From Protopterus annectens (lineage: Eukaryota > Chordata > Ceratodontiformes > Protopteridae): 64,000 nt of DNA. Location of the stretch: the NCBI RefSeq assembly GCF_019279795.1, contig NC_056725.1, positions 1,077,594,782-1,077,658,781 on the forward strand, given 5' to 3'. The notes under the pieces were generated by a model. The model saw only the letters and a program-made list of their open reading frames with translations, made no database searches and had not been told where the DNA came from. This document shows positions 35,227 to 46,920 of the stretch, one piece after another. Each line of letters begins with the position of its first letter. Within the stretch, counting starts at the first letter, position 1. Both the position numbers and the translations under genes were made by a program.

Positions 35227-36110
35227 ATATCCAAGCTGTGCTAGTAGAATTCCTTCACCTATAGCATTCCTGGTTTGTCTGGAGAGAAAGTGAAAATTTT
35301 ATAGGACCAGAATAGGAGGGAATTAATTTTTTTCAATATTTTATCTATTTAAAGGTGAAAGTTCAGTGTGGGATCAAACCACATACCAAGGTATTTGAAG
35401 GGGGGAGAAGACATGATCAATGGAGTTGTCAAGATGATGATCAATAAGAAGTGAATGACAGTTTTTCTGACATTTAGGAGAGGTACCAAACAGCATTGCT
35501 TTAGTTTTGAAAGTATTCAGCATTAGTTTTTTTTTTTTTTTTTTATTAAGCCATTTAATAAGAGAAAAGTCAGCTTGTAGTTGTTGTTGAATGTCTGAGG
35601 AGGTCAGCTTTGAATAAAAAATAACCATGTCATTAGCATAATGTAAGGGAGAGAGAGAGACAGAGGTGTGGGAGGTCAAGTGATAGTTTATTAATGAAAA
35701 CGGAAAAAAGAAAGGAGACCAGAATGGAGCCCTGAGGGACTACTTTAAAGAGAGTACTGGAAGAAAGGGAGGGGAGGTGGTTAAAACTGAAAAGACAATT
35801 GCTGATTGGATAGATAATATTTAAATCAGGGATCTGCAATTGGACTAATTCCAATTTTAGCTAGGTGATCTAACAGAATACTACGTCAACTAGAATAAAA
35901 GCTCTGGTGAGGTTAATAAGGGTGGTTCCAGTTAGGAAATCTTTGTTCATAACCAGGAGGATGTTATCAGTCAGTGTCCAGAATGCTGTAGAACTGACAC
36001 TACCAGCCCAAAAGCCATGCTGTTTTTAAGATATTAGATTCTATAGGAAGATGTAATGAGTAAGTTGACTATAAAGTAATTTTTCAAGGATTTTACCAAA
36101 TATGGGAAGA
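35227..36110 (-). mobile_element. L2-like LINE copy B, reverse transcriptase part
   Basis: Minus-strand remnant. At 35854-35640 it reads VPQGSILVSFLFSVFINKLS. At 35679-35374 it reads LHYANDMVIFYSKLT (YADD changed to YAND), IKWLNKKKKKKLMLN, and KTKAMLFGTSPK. FKYLGMWFDPTLNF follows near 35400. Its downstream half is 30886-31498. The poly-A run at 35527-35544 (poly-T on plus) has expanded within the coding region. It is dead. Confidence 0.75.
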
Positions 36111-36119
36111 ATGTAAAAA

Positions 36120-37250
36120 CTACAAGGCAAATCCAGCCAAGCTAGAGTTTCCACTGTGTGATTCATCAAACCTCATGTATTAGAAGCACGTGTGATATAT
36201 TCAAATAACCCCATAAGGACATCAAGTGTTTCAATTATATGGGAGTTCTAAATTCACATCACTTTTTTTTCTTTTTAAGTTCATTATAGAAAAATTTAGG
36301 CCAATAAAGCCAAAACCCACTAGCTGCAAGCATGCATATTTCAGCCTTCTTATGGCCTCATCAGCACTGCATAAATTAACTGTCTGGCTAACCTTTAGAA
36401 ACAAAAAATTGTTGTACCCAACTGATGTCCATAACTATTAAGGTGTCTGCAAAATATCCCAACTAACAAACTAAAACAATGAGTAAAAAAGGTCACACAG
36501 ACAAACCAATCAGTAAAATCTACAAGAAAAATCTAGCCAAGCTAGAGTTTCCACTGTGTGTTTCCTTAAACCTCTTGTATTAGTAGGGTTGTCACCCCTC
36601 CATTTTTTTTTTCGGACTATCCAGAAATCAAACCGATTCTCCGGTAGTCCGGAAAGCACTGTGCAAACTCTGGTATTCTGTTTCAGAAAGGAAACAGACT
36701 ATTGGAGTTTGTAAATCAGCTGATTTACTATGCTTTTTTTTAACAAAAAAGCATAGTAAATCAGCCGAAAGCAGGCAGCAGGAACGGAAAAACAAGCATT
36801 CCGCACCGAGTGATGTCATTGTGATGTCACAAAATGGGCAGAATGTGGGCAGGAGAGGGTGTGGGATGAGTAGGGTTACTGGTGACATGAGGGGTGTGGC
36901 TTTACTCCAGTTTTAGCCACAATGAAAGTTGGCAACCCTATGTATTAGACACACATGGGATATATGCAAATGGACCCTTATGGACAGCAGGTGTTTCAGC
37001 TATATGGCAGTTTTAAATGCCCATGACTTTTTTTCTTTTTAAGTCTATTATGGTCAAATTCAGGCCAATAAAGCTAAACCATACTAGCTGTGGATATGCA
37101 TGTTTGAGCCTTCTTATGGCATCATCAGCTTTCTTATGGTCTCATCAGCCCTCTTATGACCTCATTTGGCTTCTTATAGCCTCGTTTGGCATTATTGGCC
37201 TGAATTTGTTAATGCTGAGTGGCACACAACCAAGCTTACCTGCTTAAATT
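36120..37250. repeat. Duplicated 400-bp unit of unknown family
   Basis: AGCCAAGCTAGAGTTTCCAC begins a unit at 36134 and again at 36536. The order in each is CCTNTTGTATTAG, ATATGGNAGTT, TTTTTTCTTTTTAAGT, and AGGCCAATAAAGC. The second unit is split by a MITE. It ends in four degenerate 20-bp copies of TTCTTATGGCNTCATCAGC (37105-37190). No coding function is seen. Confidence 0.75.
36584..36940. mobile_element. hAT-like MITE, 357 bp, with 8-bp target duplication
   Basis: The ends are TAGGGTTGTCACCC and, inverted, TAGGGTTGCCAAC. TGTATTAG flanks both sides (36576-36583 and 36941-36948). An 8-bp duplication plus a TAGGGTTG-type end fits hAT-superfamily non-autonomous elements. A 22-bp near-perfect hairpin (GCTGATTTACTATGC... 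at 36718-36765) lies in the middle. It has no coding capacity. Confidence 0.85.
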
Positions 37251-37386
37251 AGAAGGTGAAATGTAAGGTACAGTAGCGACACACGGCAGCAACAAGACAG
37301 TAAGTTAAGCACAGATTAGCAGACAAAACCGCTATTCCACAGATATATAAAAAACTTTGATTTATTGTAGCAAATATACACAGCAC

Positions 37387-37426
37387 ATGGTAAGCGCTTT
37401 CACCTGAATAGGCTTCTTCAGACCAT
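37387..37426 (-). ncRNA. Hammerhead-ribozyme-like motif in PLE terminal repeat (left copy)
   Basis: On the minus strand the order is ATGGT, CTGAAGA, then A-GCCT-ATTC-AGGT (stem II), GAAA, GCGCTT and ACCAT. CTGANGA and GAAA are the conserved hammerhead core. ATGGT and ACCAT pair as stem I. AGCGCT is palindromic, as in the minimal stem III that works as a dimer in PLE hammerheads (established knowledge). An extra A after the core and the short stems make activity uncertain. Confidence 0.55.
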
Positions 37427-37592
37427 AGAACCAAACCTTGTATGCCCTTAATAAACTAAAAAGAGCACCAAAACAGTTCAATGAATCAACAATTAAAGGC
37501 ACAGGGCCACTAACCATGTCCTAGACATACAATATATTAAAGAACTTAGTTACGAAACTATATCCAAACCACATACCAAACATGTGAAAAAA

Positions 37593-37597
<5 letters not shown>

Positions 37598-37647
<50 letters not shown>

Positions 37648-37708
37648 TCAAATATAAAAAAGTATATATACACACACATATATACACAACAACCCATTTA
37701 TAAAAATG

Positions 37709-37761
<53 letters not shown>

Positions 37762-37762
37762 A
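37598..37762. repeat. AT-rich microsatellite region of PLE left copy
   Basis: A poly-A run followed by (AT)n at 37588-37646, a unique 70-bp spacer (ACACAACAACCCATTTATAA), then a second (AT)n to 37758. The spacer is repeated twice, inverted, in the right copy (39055-39118 and 39232-39290). Confidence 0.85.
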
Positions 37763-37899
37763 AATATAAAAAATATATATGTATATGTAAAAAATATATT
37801 CGCATTCATCCATGTCATAATAAGCAAGCAAGAGATACTGTCAGTCCATCCTCTTCAAACTATGAGTATCAATAAATGAATGTGTGAATGCATATAAAA

Positions 37900-38870
37900 T
37901 TATACATGTACATCCAAAGGAAACACTTCACTTCAGCCTCCTTGAACTTAAATATGGACTCAGCGGCACCTTCTCATTCAGCCCGGGAAATACATCTGCC
38001 CATAGCCTTACAATCCATCTAGACTCAGTACTTTCAGTCCTACCCCTCACATCTCCCCCCTGTAATTAATGTGTATAACATCCAAAACTTTAAAACGGAA
38101 TAAATGTATGGAATCATTGGACAATACATGTCTGGATAGGGCATTGACAGTTGAACAGATCCTAATCTGGTATAAGTGTTCCTTTATCCTGTCTCTCAGC
38201 CTCCTGTCCATCTTGCCTACATAAAACGCAGTGCAGGCTTCAAAGGAAGCTAGATAGATAACATTTGTAGAGTTACAATCGGCATGAACCCTAACCTCAT
38301 AGTTGGTACCATAGATGGGGTGGTGAAAGTAGACCCCAGTATCAATACAACCTCAGTAATTACAACTGCCACATGGTACAGTGCCAATACTTCTATGAAC
38401 TACATTTACCTCCAGCTTGGGATAACATAACAATTTCTTTAGGTTCGGTTTGTTCTTAAATACAAACCGTGGGACAATACCCACAATAGCCCTCACATTC
38501 GAGTCCAATGTTAACACCTCCCAATATGATCTAATCACATCCTTCAACCTACCAACATCCTTAGTATAATACAAAGGCACCATGAGACCAACATCTCTAC
38601 TCTCATCTCTATCACTCTGACAGAAACCCTCTAAATTCGCTGAACTCTCAGAGAAATAGGGTGCAGTAGCTCCTCCTCTCAGGGTTATGAGGTCCCTCAG
38701 TCCTGTCTCCAAATCAGGGGTCTGCTACTCCCTCTTCTTAAATCTCTCACATAAGTCCCAACCATTAGCTTCAAAACCATCCTGACTGGGATTATACCGA
38801 GATGCCCTATATACCTGACCCCCTCACTACATTATCAAACATGTAACCTGGGTGCATGCTATGTCTGTGC
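37900..38870 (-). pseudogene. PLE reverse transcriptase end plus GIY-YIG nuclease, broken
   Basis: From 38870 the frame reads FLHRHSMHPGYMFDNVVRG-like sequence, equivalent to the SLHRKDVSAGRYTHATSMH region of the first PLE. At 38712-38353 it reads GLMVPLYYTKDVGRLKDVIR and NLKKLLCYPKLEVNVVHRSI. An in-frame TGA follows CGSCNY (a likely former Cys or Trp codon). The nuclease continues with VIYLASFEACTAFYVGKMDR and LRDRIKEHLYQIRIC (38255-38165). The polymerase palm is absent from this copy. Confidence 0.8.
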
Positions 38871-38991
38871 AGGAAGGCATTACATTAACATAACTGCACC
38901 CTATTTCCCTGAGAGTTTGGTGAATTTAGAGGGTTACTGTCAGAGTGATAGAGATATATTTTTTACATTTACATATATATTTTTTATATTT

Positions 38992-39310
<319 letters not shown>

Positions 39311-39486
39311 TTTATTTTTTTTTTTCCTCATTTTTGTTTTGTGGTTTAGATATAGTTTAGTAACTAAGTTCATTAATATATTGTATGTCTAGGACATGGT
39401 TAGTGGCTCTGTGCCTTTAATTGTTGATTCATTGAACTGTTTTGGCACTCTTTTTAGTTTATTAAGGGCATAAAAGGTTTGGTTCT

Positions 39487-39526
39487 ATGGTCTGAAGAAG
39501 CCTTTTCAGGTGAAAACGCTTACCAT
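39487..39526 (+). ncRNA. Hammerhead-ribozyme-like motif in PLE terminal repeat (right copy)
   Basis: Same layout as the left copy: ATGGT, CTGAAGA, stem II with a TTTC loop, GAAA, ACGCTT, ACCAT. One change (G to A) after GAAA breaks the AGCGCT palindrome, so dimeric stem III would be weakened. Confidence 0.5.
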
Positions 39527-39659
39527 GTGCTGTGTATATTTGCTACAGTAAATCAAAGTTTTTTATATATCTGTGGAATAGCGGTTTTGTCTGCCAATCT
39601 GTGCTTAACTTACTGCCTTGTTGCTGCCGTGTGTCGCTACAGTACCTTACATGACACTT

Positions 39660-41455
39660 TATGGTTTTGGACTGATTCTGGTACAAGTAGCTTTAGTCTT
39701 GTGGGGAGTGATATCCGTTGGATTTATTACTAAGAAGGTGAAATGTTTTATTTGGACTGAATGGAGAACATCCACCTGCTGTGTAACTGTCTGAGTGGCA
39801 CAAGGTGTAAGTGCACTGACTTTAGAGATAGAACACAAGTGCTGGAGGGTAGAAATCCAGATGATACTTTTTTTACAATGGGTATCAGAATATAATTTCA
39901 ACAACACTTTGATTAGGAAGGTAACACTATGTACTAATGGTTATAATAATAATCTTTATTGACGTACGTCTCATTAATGTGTTGATAAATTAACTTTTCT
40001 AAGTAGCATACATCATTACTGATTTGGTTATAAAACACAATTGAATGTGTGTGCTATTTTCTAAGCAAGACATGATGGGTAGAATACTTAAGTTAAAATA
40101 ATCTTTCCTCCTCACATAGCCCAACTCTGTTTTGGACAGTGTGTGGACAGGTATGCGTGTAGTACACCCCAACCTGTATTAATCAGCTCATGAAAGTTTA
40201 TCCATCTGACACATATTTACAAACAGTAACACTATTTCTTCCATAGGAATGCATTTCACATGACTTCCTAAAGTCCGACAAATACAGGTCTATGTGGAGT
40301 ACATCTTCATTCTTACAGATTTCAGTTTATCTGTAATGAAAATGGCTGAAAGGGAGTTTGCCTATACCACTGACAGATAAACAAACACCTTGATTGAAAT
40401 TATGCATTTTGTCTTTCCTAGGTTTGAGTCTCACATTGGTTAACTAAATTCCAGGAAATTATGTGCCAAGTCATTCTATTTAACATTCAAAACATAAAGC
40501 ATAACAATCCAAGCCATTGAGCCTTCAGTGTTGACCATCTGAAAAAGCATGAATATGTTGAACATCGCACATGGCAAACTACCATGTTTCCCACCTTCAT
40601 TGCTGTTTGATAAAATACCTCTCCACTTTGTTTACAAACACCTCTCTGTGCTTACTATCATTCAAATGCAGTTGGCATGGTTATGCACGTCTGTGCACTT
40701 GCCGTTAACGGCAAGGTTAGAATTTGGTGCTATTTCAGACATGGATGGTGGGGGAGATTATGGTGTTGAATTTAGAGCACAGAGGTGAGGTATTGAGGAG
40801 TCCAGGATTTTTGTGGCACTCCTTGTGAAGCACTACATCTGTAGGCTGATGCACAGGGACTATACAGGGTATTAGCATAACAGTAAGGCTTGGAGCAGAT
40901 TAACCAAGGCTGTCTTCAGTGCAACAGGCATCCTACACACTGGAGAGAACTGTTGTCACCACTATAGTGACCTGAAATGAAACAAGAAAGACATCCTTAG
41001 CCAATGGGAGGATGAGGTTAGGACTGCTGACATCCCTCATTTGTGTAAATGCAGTAACCTATCAGTATCAAATGCTATAGAATGTAGGACACAGCCAATG
41101 CTGTTATTCAATATGCATTCATGTCTCTTCTTCTCTTCTTCTTCTCTGTCGTACAACTGCTGTATGTATTGTTGCAAACCATGAGATGCACCAAGAGGTT
41201 AAGTTGTTTTAGAGAGACACATTGTAAGTATGCATCAGGTCTTACAGTAACGCTAATAAATATTGTAATTGTATGCAATACATCAATACTGGAATAAATA
41301 GTTGTATATCTGATATAGCCGTGCAATTGATTAATTGTACAGCAGAGTACGACCTTCCCATTGTACCTGAATGTGGCAAAGGTATATAGACTGGATTATC
41401 ATACCTGGCTTATTTTTATAAAATAACATAATCATGTGATATGCCATGGATCTAA
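39660..41455. other. No gene recognised
   Basis: Unassigned sequence with open frames up to 79 codons and no motif. A B-box-like GGTTTGAGTCTC occurs at 40419-40432, preceded by CCACTGACAG, possibly another worn tRNA-like module. Confidence 0.4.
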
Positions 41456-41460
41456 TTCTC

Positions 41461-41660
41461 AACCCGAGATTCACAAACGCTCTGTGCAATGAGCGTTCCG
41501 TGTCCATGTAGAGCAGCAGCGCGCCCTGCATATTAATGAGGGTGCGCTGCTAAATGTGCTACATGAACACGAACTTTGAATGAGTGCAGGGTGTGTGTGT
41601 GAGCAGTTCTCACACAGTAAACATGCCCCCTGCACTCAGGAAGTGCCGTACTGCACTTAG
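41461..41660. repeat. Harbinger-like terminal region with long hairpin
   Basis: CCGAGATTCACAAACGCTCTG resembles the 2923 and 30702 ends. Just inside is an imperfect 75-bp palindrome (41501-41573): GTGTCCATGTAG and AGCAGCGCGCCCT pair with AGGGTGCGCTGCT and CTACATGAACAC. A GCAGGG-type pair follows (41585-41640). A partner end was not located with confidence. Confidence 0.45.
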
Positions 41661-41685
41661 AATGTAAACGTACATAACAAATACT

Positions 41686-41967
41686 TACCTCTCAACTTCT
41701 TTATGCAAAAATCTGGACAAACCTTGACAAAATGGGTGTACAAAAGGGTCATATTTTAAATATTACACTTATAAACTTAGAAACTTGCTAGAATAACAGG
41801 ATTTTTTTAATATACATTTTCTGAAGGAAAAAGGTGTATTAAAACAAATTCTGGTATGCTAGCAACTTTCTGAAGTTTAAAATGGCAATATTTAAATAAT
41901 GTCCCTAATTGTACCCCCATGTTGTCAAGCCTAGTCCAGATTTTTTGCATTAAGAGGTTGAGAGGTA
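41686..41967. mobile_element. Foldback MITE, 282 bp
   Basis: The ends TACCTCTCAACTTCTTTATG and, inverted, TACCTCTCAACCTCTTAATG match well. Complementarity continues with gaps almost to the centre (AAGGGTCATATTTTAAATAT versus AGGGACATTATTTAAATATT), so the whole element can fold into one long hairpin. The superfamily is unknown; the only visible target duplication would be TA. Confidence 0.8.
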
Positions 41968-42311
41968 TGCTGCAGTAAACGTGTGCAAATGCACACATAA
42001 CGGGATAAATCCCCCAAATGTACAAAAGCAAAACCATAGCCCCACAAAAAAAAAATATCCCACGCTGAACATGTCATGCATCATCATGAAACACACCGAA
42101 TCCTGAAAGCCCAATCATTGCCATTATGTCACAAATGCAATCCCAAGTAGTTGTCACAACACCACAATACACACCCTTATAACCTAAATTAAATAAAATA
42201 ATATATCCTTAGTTTCCAGTCCCCTAAGGGATGTTTACATGTAACTATGTGGGCGTGTACATTACAGCTTAAACATCCCATAGTAGCTAAATGAAAATAG
42301 ACAGGTAAAAT

Positions 42312-42375
42312 GTCCATGCCCGGACAGTGTAGTGGTTAGAGTTGCAGCTTTACAAATTAGTGTCAAACTTATTTT
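42312..42375 (+). repeat. tRNA-like module (weak)
   Basis: CAGTGTAGTGGTTAGAGTTGC then TTAGTGTCAAACTTATTTTAG resembles the other modules, but its B box is degraded. Confidence 0.35.
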
Positions 42376-42884
42376 AGTAAACTTAAATTATGTAACAATT
42401 ATTTTTTGTCAACCAGGGTAGTTTAGCAGTTCCGAAAGTGAGATGTCAGTGTAGAAAAGATGTGAAACTCCCATATAAACAGACTTGCTCCATACAGTAT
42501 AGTCACACAAGAATATAATGTAATTAAAGCACATAGGGAGATGTCATGGAAGGTAAACATAAAATTATAAATGTGTATGTAAATATTTATTTTATAGTAT
42601 ACAATGACAGGCCATCAACATACAAAAATGATTACGCTAACTGGCCAGCCCAAACAGAGTGCCCGTTGTAGATTTGAGAGTATGGAAATCGAAAAAGGTC
42701 GATGCCCAGATTATTTCCATTTGTATATCTCCTGTTTTTTTTTATTTTTACTCTGCAGCAATAGCAATGGGGAAATGAAGATCTCCAATGCTTTTTTTAA
42801 CATATCAGGCTATGTCTTACAAATTGAAGACCTTGTATAATATAGAAAGATATCATAAACAAATGCAATGAAGATCTTCTGTTC

Positions 42885-43330
42885 AACAGAGATCTCTATT
42901 CCCTTTTTAATAGCTCTCACTATGTTATATGAGTTCATCAACTCGTATAACATACTGAGATATGATAAAAAAAGCAATCGAGACCCCCTATCTCTGTTGC
43001 TACCACTGCATAGCTCTGATGTACTGCGCAATTGTGTGAACACATTCCTTACGCATGTGCAGTACATCAGAAATGGCCCAGGATACCGGAAAACTGTGGA
43101 AGGGCAGCATGGAGCATGATACAATGACATTATTTATAAAAGGTAAGTATTGTATTGCTTAAATAATGTCATTGTATAATAGCAATAACCCATGGCTGGG
43201 TTTGGGCAATGCTGGATGTACCCACGGTTGGCATTGTTTGGTCATAAGGCAATGCCCTCGTGACCAAGCCACACCAACTGTGGGTAAATGCAGCATTACC
43301 CACACCCAGCTGTGGGTTATTGCTTAAATA
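42885..43330. repeat. Cluster of four palindromes
   Basis: First: 42890-42995, arms of about 45 bp around GAGTTCATCAACTC. Second: 43016-43070, CTGATGTACTGC pairing with GCAGTACATCAG. Third: 43120-43177, CAATGACATTATTTA pairing with TAAATAATGTCATTG. Fourth: 43182-43325, arms of about 60 bp starting AGCAATAACCC and ending GGGTTATTGCT. The short open frames on both strands here mirror each other because of the palindromes. Confidence 0.85.
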
Positions 43331-43379
43331 TAGCATCATATGTATGATATGCATATATGCACCTTAATTAGTTTGTAAC

Positions 43380-43485
43380 CATCAGATCTTGTTCTGCCCA
43401 GCAACAAAATAGTCAGCCCTGCCAAGTCTCAAACCCAAGACACTGCCCTCAACAACCACAGCAACATACCATAGCACCATCTGAA
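43380..43485 (-). repeat. tRNA-like module
   Basis: On the minus strand, GCAGTGTCTTGGGTTTGAGAC (B-box-like) is followed by GACTATTTTGTTGCTGGGCAG. It matches the tail of the 26535-26630 module. Confidence 0.5.
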
Positions 43486-43554
43486 CTGTGAGAATTTATA
43501 GTGCTTTAATGAACTTATCCTGCATTCAGGTCAGTTAACATTAATAAAAGAAAA

Positions 43555-43645
43555 CAGCAGTCCCAAGTGTTGAACCTCTGACCCTGAACCTTACGGTCAG
43601 TGAAATGAACCACCACACCAGCTGACCAATACAAAAAAAATGTTG
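43555..43645 (-). repeat. tRNA-like module
   Basis: On the minus strand, GGTGTGGTGGTTCATTTCAC, then GGGTCAGAGGTTCAACACTTG, then GCTGTTTTCTTTTATT. It is worn but follows the same order as the others. Confidence 0.45.
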
Positions 43646-43726
43646 TACTTTTCAAATATATCATGCAACAGAGGCATACAACATTAGGGAGAAAGCTTAA
43701 TGGAAACCTTTGTGTGTCATATATAG

Positions 43727-44195
<469 letters not shown>

Positions 44196-44230
44196 ATATA
44201 CACATATTAATTATAAAGGAAATAAAATTA

Positions 44231-44238
<8 letters not shown>

Positions 44239-44300
<62 letters not shown>
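44239..44300. repeat. (AT)n microsatellite
   Basis: A-rich start then about 30 AT units, adjoining the head of the SINE. Confidence 0.95.
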
Positions 44301-44305
<5 letters not shown>

Positions 44306-46339
44306 TATAGTATGTATGTATATAACATGCAGTGTGGTTATATCTCATGACCATCCCTCTTAACCTGTTAGTGCAAGGAACCTATGCAAAGACTGTAAAA
44401 TGGTGGGGGGGGAATGACCCACATATACAAACATAATTCAAAAATCTGTTTTATAAATGAAGATGTGTTTTAGCAACAGTGTGTGTATCAGCCAACAGTC
44501 ACTGAAGGATATGATGATGGGAACTGAAATGTCATGTCATTTATTTACTGACATAAATCCTTGGATCATCACTGTGATTTACCAGACAAACAGAAATAAA
44601 CTATGGAACTGAACAAAAGTATGGTCTAAACATCTGGACAGTCTATGGAAAATCTGGCAGTGGAGAGGGATGCTCAGAACCCCTTCATGCAATGAATGTG
44701 GACCAAGCCTGACAAAGTGTGGTGGGGGGGGGGTCAAAGGCCTGACACTAGGGACATGTCCAACATGAGACAGTAGATAAGCTGAGAACGTTCATGTAGT
44801 AACAGCGTATGTCCTAACATATATCAACTGAAATATCACAATTCCAGGACTCAATTGCTTCTCATTAGTTACTGACCTCAGTCCCCACATTATCCCATTG
44901 ATGTGTAATGCATACATAACAGTTATGGGGACCAGACCAAAGATATCGGCCACACAACTGGACATCCTATGAATATGTGGACATACAACATTATAGAAAC
45001 TACACTGAGATACCGAGCAATGTCCAGACTACAATCAGACTGACATAACACTACCTGAGTCCAGCTCTGGAGCTGTACACATGCATTAGCAAATATAACA
45101 GGAAGTACAGGGATGTAATACTAGTGCAACACAGACACTGGTGTGAAAGTGCATACCCCCAAACAAGTGCACCACAGTCACAGCAACATACCAGCAAGCA
45201 AACTGAACACAATAGAATAATACTGTGTGAGCAACCACATACTGTTTGCCACTCACACATTACCCCTACATATACTGCCTCAATTCACAGTGTACTGGGA
45301 ATCCGGAGGTGTTACACAACATTTCACAGTCAGCCCCTACAAGCATATGGACCTGATAGACCACCAGCAGCTGTAGCAGCATGCAGATAGGTAAAGGATG
45401 CATGGCACTCATAGCTGCTATTCTCCATACCCAGCCTAAAAACATATACACGCAACACTGCTACAAAATCTTGGCAGTCTGTTCACAATGGCCAGACAGA
45501 CATGCTGTCATATGTGCAGATTTCCACACAATTACCAGAGTGTGGATCCACAACCCTGGCCACAACTGCATACCATGTCCAGGAGACTGCCAGGTTATTG
45601 TCATGCTAACTGGAGTGCAGTTGGCAATTAATAATATACCATATCTTTGCACCTCATAGTGCAGGACATCTGGACAACACATGGCATACTTATGGGACAG
45701 GGGGCTGGAAAGAGGGACATATTACACATAATGGTGTTACAAACTGAAACAGTAGCTGCCATTACACATGTTGTTGTTACATCACATCCCTGAAGGAAAT
45801 GATGGGTGGGACACCAATGCATGACAACACTTACTGACTACAATTCTCACATTATCCTACCAACCCCACAAAAACAGATGTCAGTGGAGGAACAGACCAA
45901 GCATAATAAGCAAACATCTGACCAGTTTGTGGACAACATGACAGTTGAGAACTATGTCAGAGGCATATCATTGTCAGATGTCAAGTCACCCAGTAAATGC
46001 ATGTCCAGACAAACCCTGTCAATGTAGCAACCCCCCCATGTGTATAACAACACTAATGACATACAAGCTGTACCAAACTCTGGAGCTTTTCTCCCCATGT
46101 TGCTGGGCTGTCTCAACATGTCCTGTCCTGTGAGGTATTTCCACCTACTGTCTGTGAAGCTGTAGCACCCACACCTCTGTAATGTCCCCGGCACAGGCCA
46201 GGTAAATGAGCAAGGCCCACATGAAGGGCATCCCATATGTTGGAACTAGCAGCTGTGTCCAAGCCCACAACAAAATACTATATGGACACTTACATAGATT
46301 TATGGCCTCAGCAATACTCCACAGGTCAACATAAACCCC
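44301..46339. repeat. Degenerate repeated sequence, no gene
   Basis: A phrase of the form TTACTGACNNNAATNCTCACATTATCC then ACCAGACCAAAG and ATCTGGACAGT recurs near 44555, 44868 and 45828. Spacing is close to a multiple of about 315 bp, suggesting a worn tandem array. Open frames up to 92 codons have no motif. Confidence 0.35.
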
Positions 46340-46920
46340 CTCAAGGTAGGCTGAATGCTTGTGGTGGACAGCAGCAATACACAGACCACAGACTTGGTCC
46401 CTAGATTGGCAATGCAGGCCAAATCAGGAGCACACACCAACCTGGCATCAACTCAGCCTTTGTCTGATCAAGCATATAGGGTCACAGGTGGAGTACTGTA
46501 AAGCTAACTATGAGTACAAATTGGACACATCCACCAAGGTCAAAATCAAGGCCATCTTCACATATGTCTGCAATCTCTGAGGCCGCAAAACAACCCACCT
46601 CGTAATGGTGGCCAATCAGACCACATACACACACAACATATCTATAGGCAACTCGCTGCAGATAGGTTTAAGGCAAACATTACCCCCTGGCTCAGCAGCA
46701 CTATAGCTGGATATGCACAGCACCCACACCCCTCCCCTCATCACCAGTGAGCAGGTATGCATTGCCTACTGAAAGGCAACAAACGTAAGTATCCATGGCA
46801 CCTGATAACATCCCTGTCTGCATCCTACATGAACCCAGGCATGTGCTCCCAGCTGCATTACACACTGTAGTCACACGAAGCCACAGCACCATCCAACACC
46901 ATCTGCATGGAATATGGCTA
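46340..46920 (+). pseudogene. Old CR1-like ORF2 fragment
   Basis: The frame 46359-46580 reads WWTAAI..., then LIKHIGSQVEYCKANYEYKL and KAIFTYVCNL. It lines up with WWSPAISKLYKRRRKLM, KSSKASYENRI and RAFYSYVKNL at 62850-63075. Near 46795 APDNIPVCILHEP matches the reverse transcriptase start MGPDGVPGCVLHEL. It is more diverged than the other copies. Confidence 0.6.
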
